Shown: positions 7,184-15,098, counted from the first letter of the stretch. The stretch: DNA of 35,896 nt from Chthonomonas sp. UBA6659 (GCA_002455425.1 DKKT01000019.1:1-35896), one strand, 5' to 3'. The notes: generated by a model from the letters alone, not told the origin. Numbers and translations: made by a program.

Positions 7184-8134
7184 ATGATGACCACCCTCAG
7201 CACCCTCATTCTCGGCGGCACCCTTGCGATCACAACCTCCGACGTCAAGACTCAGACCGTGGAGTTCAAAAGCCACGGCGACCGGATCGTCGGCACCCTG
7301 TACATTCCGGCTAAGGGCCAGACCCCTCGCCCCGCGATCATCGTCACCGGAGCCTGGATGACGGTCAAAGAACAGATGCCGGCTCGATACGCTCGAGAGC
7401 TCGCCGACCGCGGATTCGTGACCCTCGTGTTCGACTTTCGCGGCTGGGGTCAGAGCGGAGGATCTCGACGACAGTTTGAAAGCCCGAACCTCAAGATCGA
7501 GGACCTGCTCGCCGCCACCACGTTCCTGAAGGGCCGCCCCGAGGTGCAGAAGGGCGCGATCGGTGGGCTCGCTCTTTGCGCCAGTGCGGGTTATCTCGTC
7601 TCAGCCGCGACGAAGTCGAGCGATTTGAAGTCCCTTGCCGTGGTTGCGCCCTGGATGCAGGACCCCACGATCGTGGAGGCCGTCTACGGCGGAAAGGACG
7701 GCGTTCGAGCCCTGATCGACGTGGGACGGAAAGCGAACGAAGCGTATGCGAAGAGCGGACGCCCGGAGATGCGCGTTGCGGCAAGCACGACCGACAAGAG
7801 CGCGTTGATGTTCGGCGTCCCCTACTACACGGAGACGAAGCGGGGCCAGATTCCGGAGTGGCGCAACGAAGTGGATCTTGGCTTCTGGGAAGGCTGGCTC
7901 ACGTTCAATCCGATGGCGGTGGCCTCGAAGGTGAAGCAGCCGTTCTTCCTCGTCCACAGCGAAGCCGCCGCGATCCCGATGGGCGCACGCCAGTTCTACG
8001 CTCTCGTCCCAGGCCCAAAGAGCGAGCTCTGGCTGGATAAGGTCACCCAGTTCGACTTCTACGATCAGAACGAGGTCGTGCGGAAGGCATCGGATGCCGT
8101 CGCCAAGCACTTCGAATCGACGCTCGGTCGCTGA
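7184..8134 (+). CDS. Alpha/beta hydrolase of the YcjY / dienelactone hydrolase-like group
   Basis: This 316-residue protein has an alpha/beta-hydrolase fold. The oxyanion-side strand and turn are seen in LVFDFRGWGQSGG (81-93), and the nucleophile elbow is CASAG with Ser134, where the usual first Gly is Cys. Late motifs are VHSEAAAIP, which probably supplies the acidic residue, and TQFDFYD. In related hydrolases the catalytic His lies where this protein has the Gln of TQFDFYD. The first 17 residues are mildly hydrophobic but make a weak signal peptide. The substrate is unknown. It follows the AraC regulator and probably once preceded a SnoaL-like gene now separated by the restriction-modification insertion. 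Confidence 0.85.
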   Translation: MMTTLSTLILGGTLAITTSDVKTQTVEFKSHGDRIVGTLYIPAKGQTPRPAIIVTGAWMTVKEQMPARYARELADRGFVTLVFDFRGWGQSGGSRRQFESPNLKIEDLLAATTFLKGRPEVQKGAIGGLALCASAGYLVSAATKSSDLKSLAVVAPWMQDPTIVEAVYGGKDGVRALIDVGRKANEAYAKSGRPEMRVAASTTDKSALMFGVPYYTETKRGQIPEWRNEVDLGFWEGWLTFNPMAVASKVKQPFFLVHSEAAAIPMGARQFYALVPGPKSELWLDKVTQFDFYDQNEVVRKASDAVAKHFESTLGR

Positions 8135-8229
8135 GCATCCCACTCGTCTCGGCCCGTTCTCTCCCGCGTTGGGAAAGCGATCTTGTCGCGACTATCAGGG
8201 CAAGGGCCAAAGCGTTCAACCTGAGACCA

Positions 8230-8260
8230 CAAGCTACGACTATTCGAATGACGTAGCTTG
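8230..8260. terminator. Inverted repeat downstream of hydrolase and restriction genes
   Basis: CAAGCTACG (8230-8238) and CGTAGCTTG (8252-8260) form a perfect 9-base inverted repeat with a 13-base AT-rich loop that contains the palindrome ATTCGAAT. It lies between convergent stop codons and may end transcription from both sides. There is no T-run. It is also at the edge of the lower-GC restriction-modification block, so it could mark that boundary. Confidence 0.4.
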
Positions 8261-8283
8261 GGATCATCACAATCGAGTAGCTA

Positions 8284-8985
8284 TCAGAACTTGCTCGCGA
8301 CAGCCTGAAGCTCAAGTACGAAGCGAACGAAGCTCAGGTCGTCACTGGGGTGCGAGATTCTCGTTGGTGAGGCGTTGGTCGAAAGCGTGAGGCACGCAAC
8401 GTCGTAATGCCGCTCCAGTACCAGGCGTCGGCAGAGCAACTCATATCGCTTCGCGTAGCTTGTGTCCTTAAAATCGGGATCGGCCTTGAAGTGAGGCTCT
8501 TGCAGGCCGACCGGCTTATGAACCTTGTCGCAGTCTTCGAGCAGAAAGAAGTAGCCGATAAGCGGACGAGGCGAGGCAAGGAAGCGACCTTCCCGAAACG
8601 CCGTCCAGATATCGACCGCGTTGCCAATCGCCTCTTCGCTCCGGTTGTTAAAATTGTTGCCAAAGGACGGACCGACTTGTGACTTGAACTCAAGGGCGCA
8701 CACGAGCTGGCCTTTGCTCACGACAATCAAATCCCATTTCTTCTCCGGGCGAAAGTAGCCGGGAAGCTCGAGGCCGAGCTTTGTCTTGATGGAGATGTCT
8801 TCGAGTCCTGCCGCGCACAAAACGTCTGAAACGAGCTCTTCCAACGCACGCATTTGAGAGCCCCCGGTCACCGCACCGCGCGTACCTGCGTCAATCTTGC
8901 CGCTCTCGATCTGCTTCTGTTGCTGGCGGTTTCTGGCGTCCCAAAAGCTCTGAACCGCCGCATGGAAACGTGCATTAATATCCAA
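8284..8985 (-). CDS. Type II restriction endonuclease, PaeR7I/XhoI family
   Basis: This 233-residue protein is close to the usual length of PaeR7I-family enzymes (about 245). It contains the family-type blocks RGAVTGGSQM near residues 36-45 and EFKSQVGPSFGNN in the middle. WDLIV followed by ALEFK forms a PD-(D/E)xK-type nuclease core. The family cuts CTCGAG. The start appears to be TTG (8985-8983) and overlaps the methyltransferase stop by 11 bases, so translation is probably coupled and the methylase is made first. Base composition is lower in GC than the flanks (50-57 percent in three 60-base lines I counted, against 65 percent in the hydrolase). That fits recent acquisition. Confidence 0.9.
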   Translation of the reverse strand: MDINARFHAAVQSFWDARNRQQQKQIESGKIDAGTRGAVTGGSQMRALEELVSDVLCAAGLEDISIKTKLGLELPGYFRPEKKWDLIVVSKGQLVCALEFKSQVGPSFGNNFNNRSEEAIGNAVDIWTAFREGRFLASPRPLIGYFFLLEDCDKVHKPVGLQEPHFKADPDFKDTSYAKRYELLCRRLVLERHYDVACLTLSTNASPTRISHPSDDLSFVRFVLELQAVASKF

Positions 8986-10651
8986 GGATCCCTTGTTCGG
9001 CCTTACTTAGACCGTACAGCTCGGCGGCAACTGCATTCGCCGCCGCTACGTCCCTTGTTTCAAAGGCGACGATCAGGGCCTTCGCCTGCGCGGATGAGAC
9101 GTCGCTAACGTAGGGCAAGCTGATCCGACGCAAGTACTGCGCCTGGAAACGAAGGTAGCCACCCCGCATCCGCACGCCGTAGGCTTCGACGAAAAACTGC
9201 GCGACATCGGAAAGTAAGAGGCCGCCAAGGGCGCGCGCGTCCCAAAGGCCGGGTGTGATGAAATAGAGGTTGTGGTGAGGATAGGTGCCTCCGCTGTCAA
9301 GCACGGGCGCGATTCTTGTTGCCATGTCGGGCAGATAGAGCTTTTCGGCCCGGATAAGGGCATGATCAACCCGGTCAATCGTGCGGTACCAGCTCCCAGG
9401 ATTCCTCTTACCAACGTGGCGCTTTTCCAGCCTCTCGCGGTACTTCTCGAAGTGAACCTGGAGCTTGGGATATTCATTCAGGTCGACCAGCCCTCTGCCG
9501 TTCCAGGGATTGACGAGATAGGTTCCTGACCATGCGACTTCCCCGCCCCGAACATCTTGAGCGAGGGTGAGCGGAAGCATCCGCTCCGACTCCACGGCTC
9601 CCGCATCAGATGTAATGAACACGTTATCTGCGCCCGTGGCTATGCCAATGCCGACCCGGGCACTCGTCGCTTCCAGCATAGGGAATTCGGCTTCGAGTCG
9701 GCGGAGCAGAGCCTGTTTGCCCGGCTCAATCAGAGACCATGGCCCCGACCCTTTGAACCACTTCTCCAAGCGGGCGGCGTTTGTCGCCTCGCTTGACCCC
9801 GCCGATCCGCTCAGCTCTTGCACTAGAGCCCTTACACCCTTTCGCTCTGCACCTGGGGAGAGGCTCGCAACCACAACTGATCCTTGCGGGGCACGTCGAA
9901 TGATTGTGACCGCCGGATACGCGCTCACCTGATCTTCGAATGCGTCGGCCTGGTGCATCTGGGCTACCGTCTCAACGCTGAAGCCCGACGCCACGAGTTT
10001 CCGCAGCTCCCCGCCGTACTGGTTGAACATCCAGCGATCCGCGCAGATGAACCCGCAGACCCCGCCCGGCGCAAGCTGCCTCAATGCGGCTTCAAAAAAG
10101 GCGACGTAGATATCTGCGCGTCCCTTCATCGTGGGATAGGCCGAGCGGTAAAGGAGTCCGCCATCCTCCAAATCTTCCAGCCGGATATAAGGCGGATTAC
10201 CGATCACGAAGTCGGCCTTACTTCTCATGCCCCGGGATTCCAAGAGGTAGTCACCCGTCCGTATCCAGCTATCTACGAGCACATCAGCGTCGCCCTCTTT
10301 GGCTCCCGCGCCAAGAAGGAGGTCGGATACAGATCGCCGGGCGCGATCCGCACTTGCGGCATCCAGCTCGTAGGCAATGATGGCGGCCTTACTTTCGATC
10401 AGTGGCGTTTTGTGAAGGAGGCAACTCTCGATCAGTCGGGCGACCGCTCCGAGAAGGAACGATCCATCACCCGCGGAGGGTTCTACTAGGAGCTCTCCAG
10501 CAAGAGCCTTTTCAGGAAGGTAGCCGGCCAGATCGAGTAGAAGCTCAACCACCCACCTCTTTGTATAGACGACACCACTTTTCTCGCGCACGCAAAGCGG
10601 TGCGGTTTGTTCCGGGGCCATTGCATATCCCGTTGTCGCCTGATCCAGCAT
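8975..10651 (-). CDS. DNA adenine-N6 methyltransferase of the PaeR7I/XhoI-type system
   Basis: This protein of about 558 residues methylates adenine in the recognition site and protects the host from the partner endonuclease. SAM-binding motif I is LVEPSAGDGSF (55-65) and the catalytic motif IV is NPPY (152-155), the order of gamma-class N6-adenine methyltransferases. The C-terminal third is the likely target-recognition region. Frame is open upstream to 10789, but homology-like sequence begins near the ATG at 10649-10651. TATACT (minus strand, 10694 to 10689) lies about 38 bases before that ATG. No controller (C) protein gene accompanies the pair. Lower GC and mixed codon use contrast with the neighbouring genes. 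Confidence 0.9.
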   Translation of the reverse strand: MLDQATTGYAMAPEQTAPLCVREKSGVVYTKRWVVELLLDLAGYLPEKALAGELLVEPSAGDGSFLLGAVARLIESCLLHKTPLIESKAAIIAYELDAASADRARRSVSDLLLGAGAKEGDADVLVDSWIRTGDYLLESRGMRSKADFVIGNPPYIRLEDLEDGGLLYRSAYPTMKGRADIYVAFFEAALRQLAPGGVCGFICADRWMFNQYGGELRKLVASGFSVETVAQMHQADAFEDQVSAYPAVTIIRRAPQGSVVVASLSPGAERKGVRALVQELSGSAGSSEATNAARLEKWFKGSGPWSLIEPGKQALLRRLEAEFPMLEATSARVGIGIATGADNVFITSDAGAVESERMLPLTLAQDVRGGEVAWSGTYLVNPWNGRGLVDLNEYPKLQVHFEKYRERLEKRHVGKRNPGSWYRTIDRVDHALIRAEKLYLPDMATRIAPVLDSGGTYPHHNLYFITPGLWDARALGGLLLSDVAQFFVEAYGVRMRGGYLRFQAQYLRRISLPYVSDVSSAQAKALIVAFETRDVAAANAVAAELYGLSKAEQGILGY

Positions 10652-10688
10652 TCGAATCTTCTTACCCTTCCGGGGTGTCCTGGTCACC

Positions 10689-10694
10689 AGTATA
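10689..10694 (-). promoter_or_regulatory. Possible -10 element of the restriction-modification operon
   Basis: TATACT on the minus strand matches TATAAT at five of six positions. CCAACA lies 16 bases upstream as a poor -35. Transcription would start roughly 30 bases before the methyltransferase ATG at 10651. Confidence 0.45.
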
Positions 10695-10742
10695 CACTTG
10701 TGTGCCTCCCTGTTGGCGCACCGAGAGTAACTACTTTGCTTA

Positions 10743-11087
10743 TTGACGGCACAGCCGGCGCTGAAGCTTCCCAACCCCGAGTCATCCATTCTGGGGTCTC
10801 GGACGCCGCCTCCGCTGTTGGTTTCCGACGCCTCGGGCTCCGCGCCAAAGGCTCAATCACTCTTCGGTCGCGTGGCAGACCCCTTCCGCTCCTCTACCAA
10901 GCGAATTGCCCCGCTCCCGGACGGCTTTCTCGCCACGTTCACCGAGGCTTCCGTGTTCCGTTCGACTGGACTTGCATACTCGTCCCCGATCGTGATCCGC
11001 TTCAAGGTAGCGGACGATCAGATCGTCTCCCTTTTCGAGTACTACGACCCGATCGCCGTGCTCAGGGCTCTCGGGGAGCTGACCTGA
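10743..11087 (+). pseudogene. C-terminal half of a SnoaL-like (NTF2-fold) protein
   Basis: From about 10830 the frame encodes a convincing second half of a SnoaL-like domain. It runs through STGLAYSSPIVIRFKV and DDQIVSLFEYYDP, the strand pair and the xxEYYDP ending typical of the family. The N-terminal helices expected of such a protein (the first 50-60 residues) are missing. The 30-odd residues before the match are Pro/Ser-rich and unlike any SnoaL start. A TTG at 10743 would open the frame but has no ribosome-binding site. The fragment abuts the restriction-modification genes and probably lost its 5' part when they arrived. The rest of the gap to 11162 shows nothing else. Confidence 0.6.
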
Positions 11088-11161
11088 GTCGCTCGACCCG
11101 CGCCGATCACCGTATTCCTTGCAGGCCCTGACCCTCCAAAATGTGGCACTGAATAGGTGTC

Positions 11162-11872
11162 ATGGGCAAGTTCGGTGATCGACAATCCAATCGTGATCTC
11201 CGGTCATTTGAGCGGTGCCTTGGTCGCATGCAGCGATTCGAAGATGGTGAGATCTGGCAGGGGTGGGTCCACTACGTGGATGGGGCCCAATTGCGCATCG
11301 TGCTCAAGCCGGAGAAGGAGTATCCGGCTCGTGGGGATCGTCTCCTCGTCGAGGTGCTCGGCAACATGGAGGACCTCCTCGTCGAGACCGAGGTTGCTGC
11401 GCTTGTCCCCGTTCCCGAGGAACTTCTCCGTATCGTCCACTTCGGGGCGGGACGTGCCGTCCACGATGTTCCGGAATACTATCTCCAGCTGATCTGCCGG
11501 CAGCGGGCCGTCACCCTACCCGGCTTGCCGACGCAGCGCAAGCGCGTTCACGAACAGCGAGCGACCTTCGCCTGCCGCGCCGGCATCGAGGAACTCCAGT
11601 TCCTCGAGATCAACCGCAAGGGCTTTTCGGCGTTGACCACGGCCGAATGCCGAGTCGGCGAGCACCTCGAACTGTCGATCGGCGAAGACGACGATCCGAT
11701 CACGTTCCGCGCGATCGTCCGGCACTGTCGACCGTTCGACGAGGGAGAGTACTTCACGGTTGGCGCCATGCTGTCGGAGATCACCCCGATTCAACAGGCT
11801 CGGTGGGATGAGTATTGTGAGAACGCCCAGACTCCTCCGCCAAGCGATCTGGGCGAAGCCCTCACTGCTTAA
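11162..11872 (+). CDS. PilZ-like domain protein
   Basis: This 236-residue soluble protein appears to have two beta-rich parts. The N-terminal part (about 25-110) has the alternating pattern of a YcgR-like or PilZN barrel. The C-terminal part (about 125-215) resembles PilZ: a basic stretch QRKRVHEQR, then EINRKGFSALT where the family usually has (D/N)xSxxG, then GEHLEL and a final GAMLSEI strand. PilZ domains bind cyclic di-GMP, but the substituted signature makes binding here uncertain. The start could be the ATG at 11162 or the inner ATG at 11228. Neither has a clear Shine-Dalgarno. The TAA overlaps the stop of the convergent secreted-protein gene. Confidence 0.55.
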   Translation: MGKFGDRQSNRDLRSFERCLGRMQRFEDGEIWQGWVHYVDGAQLRIVLKPEKEYPARGDRLLVEVLGNMEDLLVETEVAALVPVPEELLRIVHFGAGRAVHDVPEYYLQLICRQRAVTLPGLPTQRKRVHEQRATFACRAGIEELQFLEINRKGFSALTTAECRVGEHLELSIGEDDDPITFRAIVRHCRPFDEGEYFTVGAMLSEITPIQQARWDEYCENAQTPPPSDLGEALTA

Positions 11873-12390
11873 GGGCGCGCCAGCGTGTCCTCGGCTCCGA
11901 TCCAACCCCCGCCCGGCACACCGAGTACCCGGACTTTCACCGACGGTACGAAAAGCCAGTATCCGTACCAGGTCCAGCTGGTCGTGTTGACGGGCAAGGG
12001 CGGACTCGTGAACCAGTTGACGTTCGCCGCGTTGAAGAACTGAAATCGAACCGCGGTGATCCACGTCGCACCCAATCCCACCCGCCATTTGCCGCCGAAC
12101 CGCTTGATCGGGGTCACGAACCGCCACTCCTGGTCGGTGTTCTCGCCGAACATCGCATTCGGGGGGCTGACGGGTGGCATCCACGTCGTGTTGCCGACGA
12201 TCAGCGCTCCGCCAGGAGTCGCCCGTCCGGCAAAGGCCCACCCGCCCATGGCCGGGAAGAAGTTGTAGGCACCCACCGGAAGCGCATCGTAGTTCTCCAC
12301 CATCCACGTCGGGAACGGCGGAATCGGGACTTGGGCGGATGCAGCAGCGGCAAGCAACGAAACGACAAGACAAGAAAGAACAGCCTTCAT
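11869..12390 (-). CDS. Secreted protein of unknown function
   Basis: This 173-residue product starts with a clear signal peptide: MKAVLSCLVVSLLAAAASAQ, with likely cleavage after ASA. The mature part is rich in Trp, Phe, Pro and Gly (for example GGWAF, TTWMPP and NWFTSPP). It looks beta-rich, like a small export or surface protein. I recognise no family. GGAGG lies 5 bases before the ATG at 12390, so the start is firm. It is convergent with the PilZ-like gene and shares the bases TTAA with it as overlapping stop codons (11869-11872). Confidence 0.7.
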   Translation of the reverse strand: MKAVLSCLVVSLLAAAASAQVPIPPFPTWMVENYDALPVGAYNFFPAMGGWAFAGRATPGGALIVGNTTWMPPVSPPNAMFGENTDQEWRFVTPIKRFGGKWRVGLGATWITAVRFQFFNAANVNWFTSPPLPVNTTSWTWYGYWLFVPSVKVRVLGVPGGGWIGAEDTLARP

Positions 12391-12460
12391 GGGAACCTCC
12401 GGACCATGCGGGATCTCGCCTGACCCCTAGGGTAGCACGATACCGTCGCCATGCCGATCT

Positions 12461-12874
12461 TCAGTCGTACTTGGTCTTGCGTGACGCGATGTACGCCGTG
12501 CCCACGACACCGAGGACGACTGCGGAAGCGATGATCCACGGAATGCGGATCGAGGCAACCGATCCCACGATGAACAGCCACATCATCGAGATGGCGACGA
12601 TCTTCGTCCGCTTGCTGATCGATCGCTCCCGCTCCCAGTCCTGGAGGATCGGCCCGACCCGGGGGTGATTGAGGAGCAAGTTCTCCAGCCGCTCGCTCCC
12701 CCGCTTAAAGCAAAAGAGCGCGACGATCAGGAACACCGTGCCCGGCATGACCGGAAGGATGTAGCCGACGATTCCCAGTCCCACGAAAAGGACTCCCAAC
12801 GCCGTCCACAGGCGACGGGCACCGGGGCGGACGGAGCGAACCCGAGGCTTGGTCGGCGTCGTCTCCACGATCAT
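12461..12874 (-). CDS. YbaN-family (DUF454) inner-membrane protein
   Basis: This protein of about 137 residues has the DUF454/YbaN pattern. A first hydrophobic pair spans about residues 23-52 and contains GLGIVGYILPVMPGTVFLI. A soluble stretch with FKRGSERLENLLLNHPRVGPIL follows, and two more membrane segments lie at about 90-130. The family is small and membrane-bound with no agreed function. The frame is open further upstream, but homology begins near the ATG at 12872-12874. GACAAT (minus strand, 12890 to 12885) lies 10 bases before it and could be the -10. It follows the DinB-type gene on the same strand, and the longer open frame would overlap that gene. Confidence 0.8.
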   Translation of the reverse strand: MIVETTPTKPRVRSVRPGARRLWTALGVLFVGLGIVGYILPVMPGTVFLIVALFCFKRGSERLENLLLNHPRVGPILQDWERERSISKRTKIVAISMMWLFIVGSVASIRIPWIIASAVVLGVVGTAYIASRKTKYD

Positions 12875-12959
12875 AGCTCCCCACATTGTCGCCCGTACCC
12901 GGCGGCCGACCCATGGTGATTCCACCGACTGCTTGACCGTCCTGACGATTGCTCCGCTC

Positions 12960-13490
12960 TCAGGTCGCCGCCTCGATCTGCCGGACATGGCGCTCGGTGT
13001 GTTCGGTCAAAACCAGGACGCAGTCGACGAGGTTCATGCGGAACAGTGGGACCAGAGGGTTGCGGATCTTCGTCCGGGAAAGGTCGACGTCCCGAACCGA
13101 TTCGAGCCACCGGCCGAAACGCGCTTGGTCCGAGAGCCAGCGCTCAGATACGGTCTTTCGATCGTACGGCCCGGCGTCGGGTATCAGCGCTTTGGGGGCG
13201 GGAGCATTGCCGGCAGGCCCCGCGGCCTTGAGCAGCAGGCGCCCGAAGAGTGTCGATCTCGCCTCGTGGGTGCCCCCTGGCTTCGAAGCTGGGACGGCCG
13301 CCTCAAGAGCGGGAAAGTAGGCCGCGTTGCCGAGCATCATATGCTCGAGAATCCCGCCCGGGCTCCAGTCGCTCCCTGGTGCCGTCCGTTGCCACGCCTC
13401 CTCGTCGAGGGTGGCGATCTTGGCTCGGACCCGTTCGGCTTGCTCCTGTGTTCGCCGCTCCGCCTCGGCCACTAGCTGGGTGCATGTCAC
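12960..13490 (-). CDS. DinB-superfamily protein
   Basis: This 176-residue protein resembles the DinB/YfiT four-helix-bundle family. The recurring metal-site histidines appear in WSPGGILEHM (His50) and in HTERHVRQIE near the C terminus. Members are often metal-dependent, thiol-linked enzymes, but most, including this one, have unknown substrates. The start is GTG (13490-13488), which overlaps the TGA of the upstream sua5 gene by four bases (GTGA). Translation is therefore coupled and the two form one operon. No role linking it to tRNA modification is evident. Confidence 0.8.
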   Translation of the reverse strand: MTCTQLVAEAERRTQEQAERVRAKIATLDEEAWQRTAPGSDWSPGGILEHMMLGNAAYFPALEAAVPASKPGGTHEARSTLFGRLLLKAAGPAGNAPAPKALIPDAGPYDRKTVSERWLSDQARFGRWLESVRDVDLSRTKIRNPLVPLFRMNLVDCVLVLTEHTERHVRQIEAAT

Positions 13491-14443
13491 GGCGAGAGTC
13501 TACCGGTGTCGTAGGCCGCCTTCCGGAGACGGTCCCAGACCGCAGCCCATGCCGGCTCGTGAGGCGGCCTCTCGACCGAGATCACCTCGTAACCAGCCCG
13601 ATCGAGCTCGGCAAGCGCGGCATACAACCTCGCCGCATAGGCCACCGGGTCTTGGGGCATCGCGAGCTGGCCATACCGGGCGTCCCCGAACGTCAAGCCC
13701 GGCCGATCCCCGATGTCGTCGACCAAGATCAACGGCGTCCTCGGCGCGTAGTGTCGCAAGTACTGTCCTGGCGCAACCCGCGCCCCGTGATCGTGTGGAT
13801 CGGGGACCTCGATGGGCCGCCCAAGCGCAAGCTCCAAGTCCGATTGGCTGACCCCGCCCGGACGGAGGAGCCGGGGCGTCGCCGCGGTGAGGTCGAGGAC
13901 GGTCGACTCGATCCCGACCTCGCAGGGGCCCGCGTCGATGAGGATCGTGGCCGCAGCCGCAATTCGGGGGTCGATATCCTCGATCCGCGTCGGCGAGAGC
14001 CCCATGAATCGGTTCGCGCTGGGCGCGGCGACGAGGACCCCCGCCGCGTCGATCAGAGCGCGGGCCGCCTCGTGCCCGGGGACGCGTACCGCCACCGTCG
14101 GCATCCCCGCGGTGACGATGTCCGGCACCCATGCGGACTTGGGGAGCACGAGGGTTAGAGGGCCGGGCCAAAACCGTACCGCCAACACGCCGGCGGTGGA
14201 TTCGGTGTCGGGATCCAAGATCGCGACCGCTTCGCGCAAAAGCGTCCAATCGGATCCGTGGACGATGAGGGGGTTCTCGGGAGGTCGACCCTTGGCGGCG
14301 AACACGCGCTCGACCGCCTCGATTCGGGTCGCGGCGCACGCCAGGCCGTAGACGGTCTCGGTCGGCATCACGACCAACTCGCCGGAACGAAGGGCTCGCG
14401 CCGCCGCCTCGATGCCGGTGGGATCGGGCTTCACCGTGATCAC
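13487..14443 (-). CDS. L-threonylcarbamoyladenylate synthase (Sua5/YwlC type)
   Basis: This 318-residue protein makes threonylcarbamoyl-AMP from threonine, bicarbonate and ATP. That is the first step of the t6A37 modification of ANN-decoding tRNAs. The YrdC catalytic domain (about 1-200) shows VVMPTETVYGLAC, AAKGRPPENPLIVH, FWPGPLTLVL and APSANRFMGLSPT. A separate C-terminal Sua5 domain (about 235-318) follows after the PGQYLRHYAPRTPL linker, so this is the long Sua5 form rather than short TsaC. The start is GTG (14443-14441), with CACACT 6 bases before it and no Shine-Dalgarno. It shares a GTGA overlap with the DinB-type gene. Confidence 0.95.
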   Translation of the reverse strand: MITVKPDPTGIEAAARALRSGELVVMPTETVYGLACAATRIEAVERVFAAKGRPPENPLIVHGSDWTLLREAVAILDPDTESTAGVLAVRFWPGPLTLVLPKSAWVPDIVTAGMPTVAVRVPGHEAARALIDAAGVLVAAPSANRFMGLSPTRIEDIDPRIAAAATILIDAGPCEVGIESTVLDLTAATPRLLRPGGVSQSDLELALGRPIEVPDPHDHGARVAPGQYLRHYAPRTPLILVDDIGDRPGLTFGDARYGQLAMPQDPVAYAARLYAALAELDRAGYEVISVERPPHEPAWAAVWDRLRKAAYDTGRLSP

Positions 14444-14449
14444 ACCCCG

Positions 14450-14455
14450 AGTGTG
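14450..14455 (-). promoter_or_regulatory. Possible -10 element of the sua5 gene
   Basis: CACACT on the minus strand lies exactly 6 bases before the GTG start, the same spacing as at several other genes here. It keeps the most important A (position 2) and T (position 6) of TATAAT but is otherwise weak. Confidence 0.35.
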
Positions 14456-14571
14456 GCACTCGAGAAGGGTCCCCAGTCATGCGCCAACGTGCACCGACTC
14501 GTGACCAAGATCACGATCCTGAGTCCGAGTACCGCGGTCCTACTGACAATTCGACCCAGGAGTCCCAACCC

Positions 14572-15087
14572 ATGAAGTTCCCGACCCGCAAGATTCGCCT
14601 CACCGCTCTCTCGAGCTTTGCCCTCGCTTCGGCCATGGCTCTCGCCTCGACCGACGCCATTCCCTACTGGATCGGAGCCGAGCCGAGCTACACGCTCGTC
14701 AACGGCAACGTTGGCTCGATTCTGTTCAGCGACAACTTTCGAGTCAACGTTCAGGTCACCGGGACCCAGGCGAACCCGGGAACCAGCACGCTGCGCGTTG
14801 CCGCCGCGAACGTCTTTCTGAGTTCCAGGAACTTCACCACTCTCTGGGTCGCCGTCGAGGGGCATGCGTCCCCGGCACCCTTGATGGAGATCTGGCTCAA
14901 GAACCGGACCGGTGCGTTCGAACGAAAAGGGACGCAACGGATGCTCACTCGTGAAGGCAATCTGGCCATTCAGGTCACGAATCCGAACCGCTACATCCAG
15001 GATGGCGGCTTCGTCCACGCCCGCTTCACCTTCCGGGGCAGTTCCACGCTCGCGCGAATCGACCAGATCCGCTTCATGTTCGAGTGA
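14572..15087 (+). CDS. Secreted protein of unknown function
   Basis: This 171-residue product has a basic start (MKFPTRKIR), a hydrophobic core and a likely cleavage site near ALAS-TDA, a normal Sec signal peptide. The mature region is beta-strand-rich with many Asn, Thr and Arg. It resembles a small surface or periplasmic beta protein, but I recognise no family. AGGAG at 14558-14562 lies 9 bases before the ATG. GACAAT at 14545-14550 is a possible -10, giving a short leader of roughly 15 bases. The OsmC gene follows after 24 bases but has its own promoter. Confidence 0.7.
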   Translation: MKFPTRKIRLTALSSFALASAMALASTDAIPYWIGAEPSYTLVNGNVGSILFSDNFRVNVQVTGTQANPGTSTLRVAAANVFLSSRNFTTLWVAVEGHASPAPLMEIWLKNRTGAFERKGTQRMLTREGNLAIQVTNPNRYIQDGGFVHARFTFRGSSTLARIDQIRFMFE

Positions 15088-15098
15088 CCTCGCCCCAT

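Noticed and set aside
8284..10651. Type I restriction system (HsdM/HsdR) or a defence island
   Set aside because: The nuclease has PaeR7I/XhoI blocks and no helicase, there is no specificity subunit, and no other defence gene is near.
10652..10789. Longer N terminus for the methyltransferase
   Set aside because: The extra 46 residues include a Cys/Lys-rich stretch unlike the family and the frame passes through the likely promoter.
12875..12988. Longer N terminus for the YbaN-type protein
   Set aside because: The extra residues are Arg-rich, overlap the upstream DinB gene and lie outside the family length.
14479..14571. Upstream extension of the secreted protein at 14572
   Set aside because: It would place polar residues before the signal peptide, and AGGAG points to the ATG at 14572.
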